A stretch of DNA of 64,000 nucleotides from Takakia lepidozioides (lineage: Eukaryota; Streptophyta; Takakiopsida; Takakiales; Takakiaceae). Below, one piece after another: positions 22,566 to 34,298 of the stretch. The translations under genes and the position numbers were made by a program. The notes under the pieces are model-generated. The model was not told the DNA's origin. It did not search any database and was given only the letters and a program-made list of their open reading frames with translations. The stretch is from positions 50,883,053 through 50,947,052 of the forward strand of contig CM060732.1 in assembly GCA_030704615.1 (NCBI GenBank), in the 5' to 3' direction. Position 1 is the first letter of the stretch; every line of letters begins with the position of its first letter.

Positions 22566-22970
22566 ATGTATAACCCGGGCTCTATTGTTTCTCTTCGATT
22601 GCGCTCTTCAATTGCGTACGCTATCAATCTCCTGTCTGATCTTCACCAGTTGCTCTTTAGTATGTCTTTCTCACACGCATGGGGAGTGGCAAGGGGATTT
22701 GTGGCGGTCTACGTGGGCAAAGAGAGGCGGCGATTTGTGATCCCAAGTATTCTCCTGAGGCATAAACTATTTGGTGAATTCCTTGCAAAGACCGAGGAAG
22801 AGTATGGGTACGAGAATCAGGGGGGTATGCACATCTCTTGCGACCCTGATCTCTTTGAGCAATTCTTGCAAGGAATGTTGAGGGAGACTTCTCTACAAGT
22901 TGGAGGCCACTGCTCTGATGCAGGCGCTGTTTGTGGCATGGAAGCAGGGTTCGAAGCACTGGTATTATAG
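22566..22970 (+). CDS. SAUR: SAUR family (small auxin-up RNA) protein
   Basis: SAUR proteins are small plant proteins; land-plant members regulate PP2C.D phosphatases and cell expansion. This single-exon ORF encodes 134 aa. The SAUR core lies at about residues 43-100: GFVAVYVGKERRRFVIP, then LFGEFLAKTEEEYGY, then GGMHISCDPDLFEQFL. Intron absence is typical of the family. The start at 22566 gives a 43-residue N-terminal extension. A second ATG at 22662 (MSFSHAWG) would give about 102 aa, closer to short SAURs. The C-terminal 30 residues are not conserved. I see no lesion. Confidence 0.88.
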   Translation: MYNPGSIVSLRLRSSIAYAINLLSDLHQLLFSMSFSHAWGVARGFVAVYVGKERRRFVIPSILLRHKLFGEFLAKTEEEYGYENQGGMHISCDPDLFEQFLQGMLRETSLQVGGHCSDAGAVCGMEAGFEALVL

Positions 22971-25222
22971 GATGCCCGGGTGGGCCACTTTAAAAAACCA
23001 GTGGCAACCTCGGCCTCCTGGCAACGGGAAAGCCTTTATTCCAAAGCTGATAAGCTGAGTACCATTTAGAAAATTCGAACCACTGAGGAGATTGATTTAA
23101 CATGTAGGCATAGTTATTCACTTCCCCATGTACACTGGTGATATCATCTGGAAGGAAGTCATGAGCCAAAAAGGCCAGTGGAAACTACCTTCTAGCCCCT
23201 ATGCATGGACTGTCAGCTGCGTGACAAAATAAATCAATAGGAAACTGTATTAGTGAGAGCAATTTCAGAGTCTGTACTCTCTTTTGAATTCCTATTGGAA
23301 GCAAAGTCACTACGGGATGTTGAGACTTGAGATTGATGTCTCAGAAAGAAACATGTAAATTTATAGTATGCACAATCAATTGTAGACGAAATTCCTTGCT
23401 ACAGATCTCCCGGTGGATCTCTCATCCTTTGACATCTTTGTATGCTACTGTACTCATTTGCTATGAATCTCTGTCTTATTCCACGCAGAGGATGTATGCA
23501 TCGTGATGGGTGACTTGTCCATCTGCTTCTATCGTTGAGTTTCCCACTATTCTGTACACCAGGAATTTCAAATATTGCAATAGCTCAGTCATGATGTGGA
23601 TTTAAGTTTTTCTAGAAAGGCCTACACCAGCACAATTGACCAGTGTCCATGTCCATGTTTCCAGCTGAACAATCGAGAGAACATATTTTCTTCAATTTCT
23701 CTCTTCACACACGAAGCCCATTCCCATTCGAGTATATATGATTGTAGTTAATGAGTAAATGGCATGAGTTAACTTGCAAAAGATGACTGTCTGTGATCAT
23801 GTAGCCTGTTGTGATTACAGCCTTGTCCCACACAGGGGGAAGAGTTTACAGAGCCAGCTTTGAAACGTACAGGGCTACCTCCCATGTGAGTCACCAGATT
23901 TTATGTAAAGTGGGTTTCACCATACTGCATGGAGGGGAGAACTCATATAATAAGGGTAGCTTTACAGTACAGAGTACAGACCAAGACCAAGAATTACTGC
24001 TGATTGCCATGATGTAAACTAATACAACCAGGATCTTGGTGTCTCTTCTCATCCATGGTACATGACTCACAAGAAGTCAAGATGCTAAAAGGGGGGAACT
24101 GAGCAGTTAGTGCACTGTTAATTGAAGCCCAATTACCTTATCTGCAAATTCAGGCCCCACTTGTAGTTGGTAACACCTTTTTAGCTTGTTTATGGTGAAT
24201 TCAGGCCCCATTAGATGCGTGTTAAAGGCACAGTGTGTGCTTACCTGTAAGTGGGGCCCGTCCTTAGGTCCAGAACCTTCAATTAAGGAGGAGAGACTTG
24301 AAGGTACCGAATCTGCCTTGGAGATTGATCGGCCATTTGAAAGATAAATTTTCAAGTGTTCAGCTAACCTCCCAAATCTGATCCTCCAAGCCACATATTG
24401 GTCCCTAGAGCAACAATCTCTGCCCCTTAGATGCCCACTTCATTCTTGGTCTTGATCTATCATGTATGCCAGAGACAAAACCCTTAGCCAATGCTAATGC
24501 ACGGAGGCTTTATGGACAAATCCCAGTCAGAAGATCTGAAGCCTATTGGATTGGGATGCTTGGATCGCTCGAGTCTTTGCATGCCTGATCCAGCCTTAAA
24601 GTCTTTGAGTGGGCTCGTCCAATCCTTCTAGAAGTTTTATTTGCTTGATTGCAGATGCATGTTAGGGGCAATTTACACTCAGGACCAAGACCAAGAACTT
24701 CAAAGTTGTTCTAAGGGGACACACTGTGCGTCTTGGTCCAATACTCCACAACCCCACACAGCCAGCAGCCAAGAGACTCGCAACAATTGCAGGAATGAAA
24801 CACTCGTGTACTACTTTACTGACAACGGGCAGAACCAGCACATAGAACGAGGAAAACCTTTCCTCAGGAAGTTTCTAAGATGTTTGCAAATGACCCTTCT
24901 CCATAATTTGCTAGCAACAGATGAAGCTAAGCAAAAGAGGAGGCTTCAACTTATCAGAGACAAGTTCACAATACAGGGACAAAATGTTCATAAATAAACC
25001 AGCCACAATATGTGACATCTTGTGGAAGTTCTCATTCCTTACCATCAGTTACTTAATTTCAGATAACTACAAATTAGGCTGAGGTGAAACTGTCACACAG
25101 GTCTCAACAAACCAAAAGCACTGCATAAAAATAGTTCCACGAAACTTGGACATTGTAACCACCTTTATGTTTCAACACCTACACCAACCTTGTCAACAAT
25201 TCATAGCGTATATGCTGTTAAA
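22971..25222. other. Intergenic, no gene seen
   Basis: About 2.2 kb without recognisable coding sequence. The string GACCAAGACCAAGAA occurs at about 23980 and 24682, which may mark a small dispersed repeat. The longest ORF (24641-24997) shows no family features. Confidence 0.5.
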
Positions 25223-28200
25223 TTATTCCAGGTCCCGGTAGGCAATGATGGCCACATTGCGTGGGGAGATGGAGGGGTCAAACAGGGGCACAAGCCCTGC
25301 TGTTATCCCATCACATTTGCCTTCTCTACCAAAATTGGATTTGCCTTGTTCCTCCAGATACAAAAGGCGGTCCAATAGTATGTACGATTCCAGAACTGGA
25401 GCCACAACAGCTCTCAATGTCCAGAAAGGACCCACATAGTCCTGCAAAAACTCATCTTCCGTAGTGAGTCAATATCCGGCATTTATGACATCAACGCCCG
25501 AACAGGTTCTAGACAGCTTACACACTTAAAATCTTCTTGACTCACATTTGTTCATCAAATCACAACCATTCTGAAACTTGACTTGCGTAACAACTGGAAG
25601 GAGACCTACATGATACCAAGCCACTAGAAATCCAAAGCAATTGATGACTGAAGGTCGTCGTGATGAAGGTTGACCAATTTCAGCAGCAACACTCACCAAA
25701 TATGGTGCCACCTCTTCCCAGATAGCGACAAAAACATTCTTAGACACCATGGGCAGGTCCAAGCGTTGCAGAGCTGCTCTTGCATACTCCTCAAACCCTG
25801 CTGTCGTATGGGTCACTGAGTGCTTCCCAACACTAGGCAGATCTGCTGTGCTCGAATTTCCAGAAAGCTTGGCCTGGCCCTCTGGCAAACATAAACTCTC
25901 TCTGCAAGTCTCAGCCATGTCATATACACCATTGCAATCATTTCTAGCCAGTTCACCACTGTGCATGTGTGGCCTACCATCTGCAAAACACCAAAGAACA
26001 TTATGATTACAGAGAAATGGTGACCTGATCAGGCTGGGCTTGATCAATTTCAATTAACCAAAAATCTACACGCACATGCTCTTGGTCCATGGAAACATTC
26101 AGGCCAAGCGAGAATGCTACATTCCAGATCATCTGGCCTATTTCACAGCCATCAGGACTTTGGCCTCCTCAGTGTGCTATAATTACGGCACTGCCTGACT
26201 GCTCTGCACATACAGTCGTGCCTGAAAAGCCAAGTTCCCAATGCCCCAAAAGTGACTGCGGATATGAATTTCCGTAGGAGATTCATGGACTGATGAAACT
26301 CTCTTACCTGGCACCAGCGCAGATGGACAACAATAGAAGGGAGTGGGATGACAGTCCTAGTGTATGCCACCTTGCAAGAAGGTTGAAGAGCTCTCCAAGT
26401 GTAGCAGCTTCTGAAGACTATGTTTTAAGGAAAACAAAGCTTGACCAACTTCATGTCTAAGCTTGTGGAGTACTATTGACAAAGGACACTTTGGAAGAAG
26501 ACATCTGGGCACTGCTGTGTGAAGCATGACCTGGACGGATGCCATTTGCAACCAAGACTGCCCGGCGCGCTTGTCGACGTCGCCGTGCTTTCCCTGAACG
26601 GCCCACTGACGTGCCTGCGAGCGCAGTTTCTGGATAGAACCGCAGCAAAACCTGTCACAGCACAGTATAATTCCCACCACTTCCTGAAATAGATCAGCTT
26701 TGGCAGTTTTTCTCTAACGTAATGATTCTTAGTCTGGGAGCATGAATGGTTCCACTTACTTGCCCCTCACCCTAGAATTTTCAAATTTCAAATTTCCCTT
26801 GAACTTTTGGCAGGTAACTAAAACTTGATGGCTAATTTAATTCAATCCTTCAAACTTCTCATCTCAAGCAAGTAACGAACTACTTCAAAGCTTCATTAAG
26901 TTACATCAAATCTTCTGAGATTTCACTGGGACAAATGTATACCAACTGAAAGGCAGCTCGAAAGGCATGATCTTTGAAATTTTGGAGCGCTGTTTCAGGC
27001 ACATGATCCCTCCATCTTTCTGCACTCTGCCCCGTCAACTCGTCCACACATGTAGGTCAAATCAGAAAAAACTGGCACCTTTTATTGACCCCTCTGTATG
27101 CTAATACTCAACCCCCTAATAAAATATTCCCGTGATGTATCTCCAATGTAAAGAAGCAGGACTGATCACTTTGCTGAACAAATCTAGATATTCAATGATA
27201 ACTAGTTGGAGTTTTCTGTATGTGAAATTAGAATCTAAACTTCACAAGAATTGAGACTATTTCTTGATTAAATATTGACAAGGAAATGTGATGTAACAAG
27301 TCACTGGGACAAACCAATGTTTTTCAGAAAAGGATCAAGGGTGCAATTGACTCCACACAGCATAATAAGATGTTGGATAGAGGATGCCCCATAAATACCC
27401 CAGCATTACCTTCACGGCCTTTAGGATTGCAGGCAACCCAACAAAATACAAACACAGGAAAAAATATTGTATAGTGAACACAATCACCTCCTGAAAAGAT
27501 CTGTTCAGGATATCAGGGCAACACTGCGTTGAGTACCTGACAAGCAAGATCACACCCATTTTTCCCCAACTGCAAACCCAGGCGTCGCACTCCCTGACTT
27601 AAAGGGAAGCCCTTAGGCTCATCTGCAGTACTAGCTGCAACACCGTTGGAATCCTCTGATAGCAAGTTATAGCAACAGCCCACATTTATCACAGCCTTCA
27701 CCTCCTTGCACTCTAGGAATGTTCTGCACAGAAAATTCCAATCAAGCCAATTTGGAAGGCCCACATCAGACTGTTCACAATGCATCTTTTCAGTAAGGGA
27801 GTACTTGCCATGGCAGAACAACTAGCCAGCCTCAAACCTATTTTCATCGGCACCAGCTTGGATTTCGTTGACATCAAAATGTCATAGGAATGTGCAGCAA
27901 CCTGAGATGTCATGTTGGCTACACTCCAAGTCCATACAACTGCACCATTAATTTACACACACAACACAATATTGAGGACAGGACAAGCCACATACCGGAG
28001 CATTGTGGAAGAAAGATCTCCACATGCATGCAGCCCTGCGAGCACCACAGCACAGGCCGCCTTCTCCTCCCTCACCACCTCTTCACCTTGGCATGGGCAG
28101 GTCAGGCCCTTGCCTGTCCCCCTGGACTCTTCCAGCAAGACTGTATGTCTGCTTTGTGCATCCTTGCCAAAGCTAGCATCCAGATTTTTCCTTGACTCAA

Positions 28201-30787
28201 AGTGGGGCAGTAAAGAAGCCAACGCTGTAGGAGCCTCCCCTGAAACTACGCGGCAAGTCACAGTTCGAGGGACAGGTATGTAGGGGTGATTTGAGCCAAC
28301 TACAACAAACGCAACAACAGGCATAATCAGCCAAAGTCTCTATCTCTGTCTGCCCCTGCACTTCAAACACTCTGTTGACAAGGAAAGCATGCAATGGCTC
28401 CCACCAGCCCACCCTCACAAACAACTCACAGTACATCTACCAAAGCTGAGGGGAGCACATCAGTTCTATCACAAACTCCCCAAATTATAAGCGAGACATT
28501 TGCTACAATCCAGCCCTGAATTTGTTAGAAACATGACAAGCGCCCACCCTGCTGTGACTTGCGCAAACGAGCATTATAATATTTTCGGATGCGCTCGGCA
28601 CGCTCATTAGTCACATTGGCATGGTGGGCGCACGCATCAACAGCCACCACAGTCAACTGGTACTGAAACGCCAGCACTAACGCCAGATATCCCTGTTGCC
28701 CTTGCCAGCCCCACATCCCCCTCTAATGAACAGCCTGCACCTAACCCTCACTCATCTCCTGCAGACATAGTCTTCTGATGGTGACTGGCGCACGCGTAAG
28801 CCAAGGGGCTATAATTTCAGTCTCTCCATCCTTGTGGGAAGTACCTCTTGAGGTGGACACCACAAGTGACATCAGTACATCCCCACAACTTCGGCCAGAT
28901 GCCTGCTAAGGTGGAGTTCAACTGTCACCCTCAACATCCAGAGGCCTTCCCGCGCCCCACGGCTAATCATAAGGGGGTGCAAGGATACCTGGCCAGCTCC
29001 TACATCAATCACATCTGTCGCTGCAACCATTTTTGCCACGTGTGCAATCAGAGCTCCCAGTATACCAATCTGCAAAGTCAAAGGAGCCGATTACATTCAC
29101 AAAGCTTCTCTATCCATCAGATTATACGTTTGTATACACAAAGATATAGTCACAGTAAGACAATTGGGAGCCACCTTCAAGGCAAAGTGCTGGAAAGACA
29201 CATGCTGCAAACTTAGTGCACCAGCCCCCCAAAAACCTTTTCAATGTCTCAACCCTCATTTTCTGTCTATGGCACAAAACCCATGACAGGCCAGTACAAT
29301 GGTACACTCTCACACACACCACAAAAAGAAGACACAAAGATGTCCTTTGAATGTCTCAGGATTCTAGATTGTACACCAAGGACAGGCCTTATCGCTTATA
29401 CACCACACCACACCACTAACATCCACACCATGATGCATAGGTGGTTTACCTCATGGCATTTCTTAACACTCATTCCCTGTGCCAGCACGCTGCCAATGGA
29501 GGCTGGAGAACCCTCTGGAAAGGACTACATGAACAACCCATCAGTACAACCAGGCACTCCAAAAAGGATAAAATTTCCAGTCCAAATTTCATCTGTGACC
29601 AACGTGCTAACAAGTAATGTCTGTCAATTTGCATGAGTCGACAGAGCTTCCCCATCCACAAAACTCAGTCGCATCCTATAATCTCCAGCAGAGCTTGACT
29701 CAATCCAGTAATCAATCTTGAGACTTTGTCATGAATATGCACAAATATGTATCCACAACGACAATGGATAGGGAGTTCAGTACCAAGTGTGTTTGGCTGG
29801 GCGCAGGTTTTCGATGAAGAGCTAGAGACTGCGCAGTGAGTACAAACTCCTTGAGCGACTTTGGCCATTCATCCTACCAGGAGGAGAAAGAGATGGGGAT
29901 TTAGAAGAGAAGACAATGGAGAGGGAAGAGAGAAAAAGCAAGAGAGCACAAAACCCAAGCATTGACCTCAGTCAAGGCCGGTAATCAGACCAGCAAACAG
30001 ACAGACACGAAGTCCCAAGCGACAGAGCAGCTCATGAGAAAAGCGGTACAGAGGGAGGCGAACATCTGCACAAAGCAGCTCAACAGAGCGAGACCGGCGT
30101 TGTCTCACTCAGGTGCTCAGTGAGTCAAACCACCATACCTTCTAGCAGGACTAGATACAACGTAATAGTAGGATTGGCAGAGAATTCATACACGAACAAC
30201 TCCTGACGGAAGCAGCAACCAGTTCTCCACCGCCAGAGGGCGCAGGCACGCCAACCACTCCCCATCGACCTTCTCCCACAAATTCTCCTGCAGAATTCCA
30301 GAGAACAACTGGTGAACAAAAGTGTGAAGTAGTAAAGATACAGCTACGGCAAGCTTTGATCTGAGATGGAAAGGGCATCAACCCCCATAGATAGCTGAAA
30401 GCTAAGTTTTTTTTAGTGGGAACATGTTCAGTGGCCTTCGAAACGTACTCGCCTTCCAAATACTCCATCATCCCAGCTACGGTTCTCAAGAGATATAAGA
30501 GTTTTTCAAACACGTGGGACAGGCCTCCAAACACAGCCAACTACAACAGACAAACAATATATGCCAGCACCAGCAAAATCACAGGACTTAGTGAAACGCT
30601 TTCGGAAAGCAATTTGCATTTCTGTCAATGAATTTTCCTTTTGCAGAGAGACCAGAAGAGCAAAGGGGCAAACGGTACCCGCCTGGAAAAAATCGACAAT
30701 ATGGGCTCCCCACAACGACGCGTGCAGCTGTAGAAATCGTGCAATTTCTGTGACATGCCTCAGCGTAGGGCTCTCTTCCTCCCCCAT
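25223..30787 (-). CDS. METTL25: METTL25/RRNAD1-type SAM-dependent methyltransferase, about 11 exons
   Basis: Exons I can place, in transcript order: 30787-30683 (MGEEESPTLRHVTEIARFL...VDFFQ), 30287-30192 (ENLWEKVDGEW...LLLPSG), 29873-29784 (DEWPKSLKEFV), 29069-28989 (ending VIDVGAGQ, the SAM-binding motif), from 28692 (GYLALVLAFQYQLTVVAVDA), about 28300-27996 (ending LAGLHACGDLSSTMLR), 27723-27537 (TFLECKEVKAVINVGCCYNL...GFPLSQ), from 26614 (ARQWAVQGK), 25980-25697 (FEEYARAALQRLDLP) and 25441-25223 (LRAVVAPVLESYILLDRLL...FDPSISPRN, then stop). These blocks and their order match the METTL25 family. One short exon, normally carrying a KKxHEV motif, was not found between 29.7 and 29.1 kb, and three exon ends are uncertain. 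The first intron may use a GC donor. The substrate is not known. No clear lesion is seen. Confidence 0.85.
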
Positions 30788-31544
30788 CAAGCTAGTCACT
30801 CTGAGTCTCAGTCTCAAGCCCTGCCCAATTCCTGTACCCGTGCGATCCTACGCCCCACCTTCTCCTCTTTCCGCCCTAGTATTTTCACACTGCCTCCCTT
30901 GCTGCATTTGGCATGTGTATGAATTGAACCCATGAGGCGAACGTCTTACATATCCTGTGTGGGCAGAAGCCCCGATAGGGATGCAACTTTGAACATCAAT
31001 TTGAAAAGCCCGATCTAAAATTGGGAACCTTCCTGTGATGATGGGATTCCCCCTTACCTGTTTTTCTGCCTTAGATGAATGGAGGGTGGAGGATGGGAGG
31101 ATGAACAAGGGATGGACGGAGTTAGGATGTGGTCTGGATGAACTTTTACCTCATGCATGAGGATGAGTTGGCAGCTTACGGCTTTATTATATGTTATCTT
31201 ATTCTAACAGCTAGTTTAGGATTAGATTAGGATGAAACTAGATGATGTGGCTTCTTTCTATGGTCAGGCTGGAACAACATCTGGAAAGGTTATGTGTATG
31301 TGCCGCGTGGCGCTAGGGTTAGATTACGCCCTAATATTATTTAAATCCCTCTGCCGTGGCAGAAAGGGTGGTGGATTTCATCTTACATGTGTGCGTACTG
31401 AGCGTAACGGTGTGCTTGAGTGCTCTTATGAATGTTTTTGGATGTGTGAGTTTGTTGCGTCCTCTTCGTGAGATTCCGTCTTCTTTGCCGAACTCCTCTA
31501 TCTACTACATCCCCCTTATAGAGCCTTGTCCGGTAGAGGAAGGG
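30788..31544. other. Intergenic, likely METTL25 promoter
   Basis: Pyrimidine-rich sequence lies immediately upstream of the METTL25 start (30780-30900). No other gene was recognised. Confidence 0.45.
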
Positions 31545-31552
31545 GAATAAAC

Positions 31553-32035
31553 CAGTGTTGGACTAGTATCAAGTTTTTTACATACCATACTGGTCCTGGT
31601 ACTAGACGCATCACAAACTTTCATACCAGTCTGGTCTATATAATGGTGGATGTATTTTTTTCCACATACTGGTATGAATATGAGTATCATGACCACAATA
31701 CCAGCTGGTATGAGATATCAACTCTGGTATCATTCCAAAGCCATCTTGAGTTACAAATGTGTCAAATGGCAAGTATCAAGTGAAAACAAATAAAATATAC
31801 ATAAAGAAATAAATATACTTAAGTACAAATATATAGGCAGATGTACAGATAAATTACTTCAGTATACATACCAGAGTAAATTAGGAAGACAGTGGGGGAG
31901 TACTGGTATTGTGGCTGGTTTGAAAGAACTGATACCAGCTTGGTCTGGTATATGACCAAGTACTCTCCCAAATGATACCAGACTTGGTATCTAATACCAG
32001 TGCATATACCAGTATTATATACCAGTCCAACACTG
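31553..32035. mobile_element. hAT-type MITE, 483 bp
   Basis: Termini are inverted: CAGTGTTGGACTAGTAT at the left, and the reverse complement of CAGTGTTGGACTGGTAT at the right. They are flanked by an exact 8-bp direct repeat GAATAAAC (31545-31552 and 32036-32043), the size expected for hAT insertions. There is no coding capacity. The interior holds 13 exact copies of the heptamer ATACCAG/CTGGTAT on both strands. Confidence 0.92.
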
Positions 32036-32115
32036 GAATAAACCCATAGCTCCGGAATCATGGTGGACATGCGGGGTAAAGAATGTCGTTAATAAGAAAT
32101 AAGAATAATAATAAG

Positions 32116-32333
32116 AAATAAGTTTTTTTTTTTTTTTTTTTTTTTCCCGGCATTTGGGTAGATGTCGTCGATGATCATTGTGAAATCATGATCATGAAGA
32201 AATTGAGTGCGTTGACCCACTCAGTTCTCCGTGGGGCGGAGGGGAGGGGGAAAAAAAAAAAAAAAAAAAAAAAAAAAATGAATCTTGTTCTGCCCCGTTC
32301 CCACCCCCTCCACACGCTCCACCCCCCCACCCG

Positions 32334-32371
<38 letters not shown>

Positions 32372-32450
32372 GGAGAATTGAGTGCGTCAACACACTCAAT
32401 TTCTTCATGATCATGATGTCAGGATGATCATCGACGACATCGACGACAGT
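32116..32450. repeat. Foldback element with long A, C and T homopolymers
   Basis: The arm 32161-32236 and the arm 32370-32440 are imperfect inverted copies (shared words GTCGTCGATGATCAT, CATGATCATGAAGAAATTG, TTCTCC). Between them are an A run (32251-32278) and a C run (about 32334-32369). A T run (32123-32145) lies outside the left arm. Confidence 0.8.
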
Positions 32451-32623
32451 GTTGTGTGGGTCCGGATTTTAACCCCGGATACCCGGCGGGCAATACGAAC
32501 AAACTCATCATGTTGATTTTTCTTAGTTTTCCACCATTGGCATAGGTGACACTGTCGTGCGCATACATATCGCTACACAACTACATCGCTGTCCAAAACC
32601 ACACAACACATGTGCACACCACA

Positions 32624-32725
32624 CACTAGTATACCACTAGTCCACCACTAGTCCAACCACTAGGCTACAACTAGTCAGTCACTAGGCTGCCACTATGCTG
32701 CCCACTATGGCAGTCACTAGTCCAC
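32624..32725. repeat. Degenerate CCACTAG-rich tandem stretch
   Basis: CACTAG/AACTAG words recur about every 10-14 bp (for example CCACTAGTCCACCACTAGTC). It lies just past the 3' end of the methyltransferase-bearing gypsy element. Confidence 0.6.
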
Positions 32726-32988
32726 ACAATCGCCCCCCTAGCTGGTGTTTAGGTCCATCTAAGTCCAGGTAGCCACAAGATGTGATAGTGACCATAGCCT
32801 CACTAAGTCCTCCACCACTATCCCTACTACACTCAAACTCGATAGATCAAGAGGTCGGGTGCAAGAGTTGCCCCATCGTTAGTCGTCGTCTTGCAACCTG
32901 TGAACTTGAGCTTGGGATCTCATGTATTGACTCCTATGAGCTTGGCCTCCCATGTCTTGTTAGCTGCCTCCAGTCATGTCCACTGCCA

Positions 32989-34298
32989 CTATCCCAAGCA
33001 GTGTGGACACAACCAATCTCCGTCAGGAACCTTCTCAAGAGGTGGTGTCAAGCATCCCATATGCCAACCCCTTGAGCATCGATCACACACCAGCATGGTG
33101 GCTGCCCCTTTGGCAGACCCACAGAGCATGCACCTCAAACCTGCAGGTACCACTGCCAAGTTTGGGTCAACTCTGTCATCGACATTGGAAAGGTGACATG
33201 GCGCACAATTACGCACATGGTCCTTCCAAGTCATGCCATCCCGACCCTCTAAGATCAGGACCCCTGAGGGCAACACCTCTCGAACCCTCAGAATAACACG
33301 CCCTGCAGTAACATCCAGAGTCGTAGGAGCAGTCTGCTGCAAATAAACATAGTCACCAGGGCTAAACCTCCGAACCCCAGGACGATATCCTCCACCACGT
33401 ATAGTGGCATACCTCAACGTATCACGGTGTTGTGCAATGGCAAGGTTCTCAAAAGCCATGGGCATGACTTTCTTGAACAACTCTGCACGCTGATCACATG
33501 CACGTACCCACACGTCCGGATCGTCAAGGTTAAGGACTTGAGCAGTGTTCCTACGAATGGCTGCAGGCAAATCCGGCTCTCGGCCAAAGAGAAGGAAATA
33601 TGGTGAGAAGGAGGCAAGTGATGCTTGTTTGCTGAACCTGTAGCCCATGGCTAACCAAGGAACCTGAAGATCCCAATCTCCTAGGTGTCCCTTCTGCAAG
33701 CCATACTTGCGCAAACCCCTCTTCACCGTCTGAACAACTCTCTCTGCTAAGCCATCGGCCTCAGGATGATCCCGAGAAGTGTGCGGTGGTCTATCAAGGC
33801 TTTATCACACAAAGCCTGAAACTCCCCCAAGAACTCTCTCCCTTGGTCCGTGAGTACCTCAGCTGGAGCACCAAATCGGCTAAGCACACGATCCAAGAAT
33901 GCATACGCAACCCCCTCACTAGCCTTGTCAGGCAATGGAACCAACTCAATCCACTTGGAGAAGTGCTCCACCATCACCAACACATATCTGTGGTGGCGCA
34001 TAGTCAGTGGCAACGGTCCTGCGAAGTCAAGACTCCACCTGTAGCCCAATCCCATGATTGGTAAAGGATGCAACTGTGGTGTAGGGGCGTTGAATGAAGC
34101 ACGCACCCTGTCACACACCATGCACCTAGCCACGAACTGTTGCACCTCTGTATGCATACCACGCCACCAATACTGCCCCTGCAGTAAACTGTGAGTGCGT
34201 CGCACTCCAAAATGCCCCAACTCCTCATGGGCATGCCGCACTAACCGTGCACGCTGTGTGGGGTGAGGCACAATCCTCACCCGACCATCCTCCCACAC
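32989..34298 (-). CDS. Integrase with C-terminal PHD finger (gypsy pol)
   Basis: The enzyme inserts the element's cDNA. The 34298-33747 frame begins with the zinc-binding region (H-x4-H in RHAHEELGH, then CMVCDRV), followed by the catalytic core with Asp in SLDFAGPLP and Asp in LTDQGREF. A frame change near 33740 leads to 33726-32989: GLAERVVQTVKRGL, then FLLFGREPDLP, a C-terminal SH3-like part (FSPGDYVYLQQ), and the last 47 residues. These have the spacing C-x2-C-x11-C-x2-C-x4-H-x2-C-x14-C-x2-C with Trp two residues before the seventh Cys, a textbook PHD finger. Gypsy integrases more often end in a chromodomain. The frame change at 33.74 kb makes this copy doubtful as an active enzyme. Confidence 0.88.

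Noticed and set aside
22930-22960. tRNA-like GGTTCGA B-box words (also near 18262)
   Set aside because: No matching A box or cloverleaf could be drawn, and both lie inside coding exons. No tRNA or rRNA gene was recognised in the window.
32175-32427. ORFs with Lys-rich and Pro-rich runs
   Set aside because: They arise from the A and C homopolymers inside the foldback.
32460-32988. 3' LTR of the methyltransferase-bearing gypsy element
   Set aside because: No matching copy was found in 40.3-40.9 kb and no convincing PPT or TG/CA ends, so no LTR is annotated.
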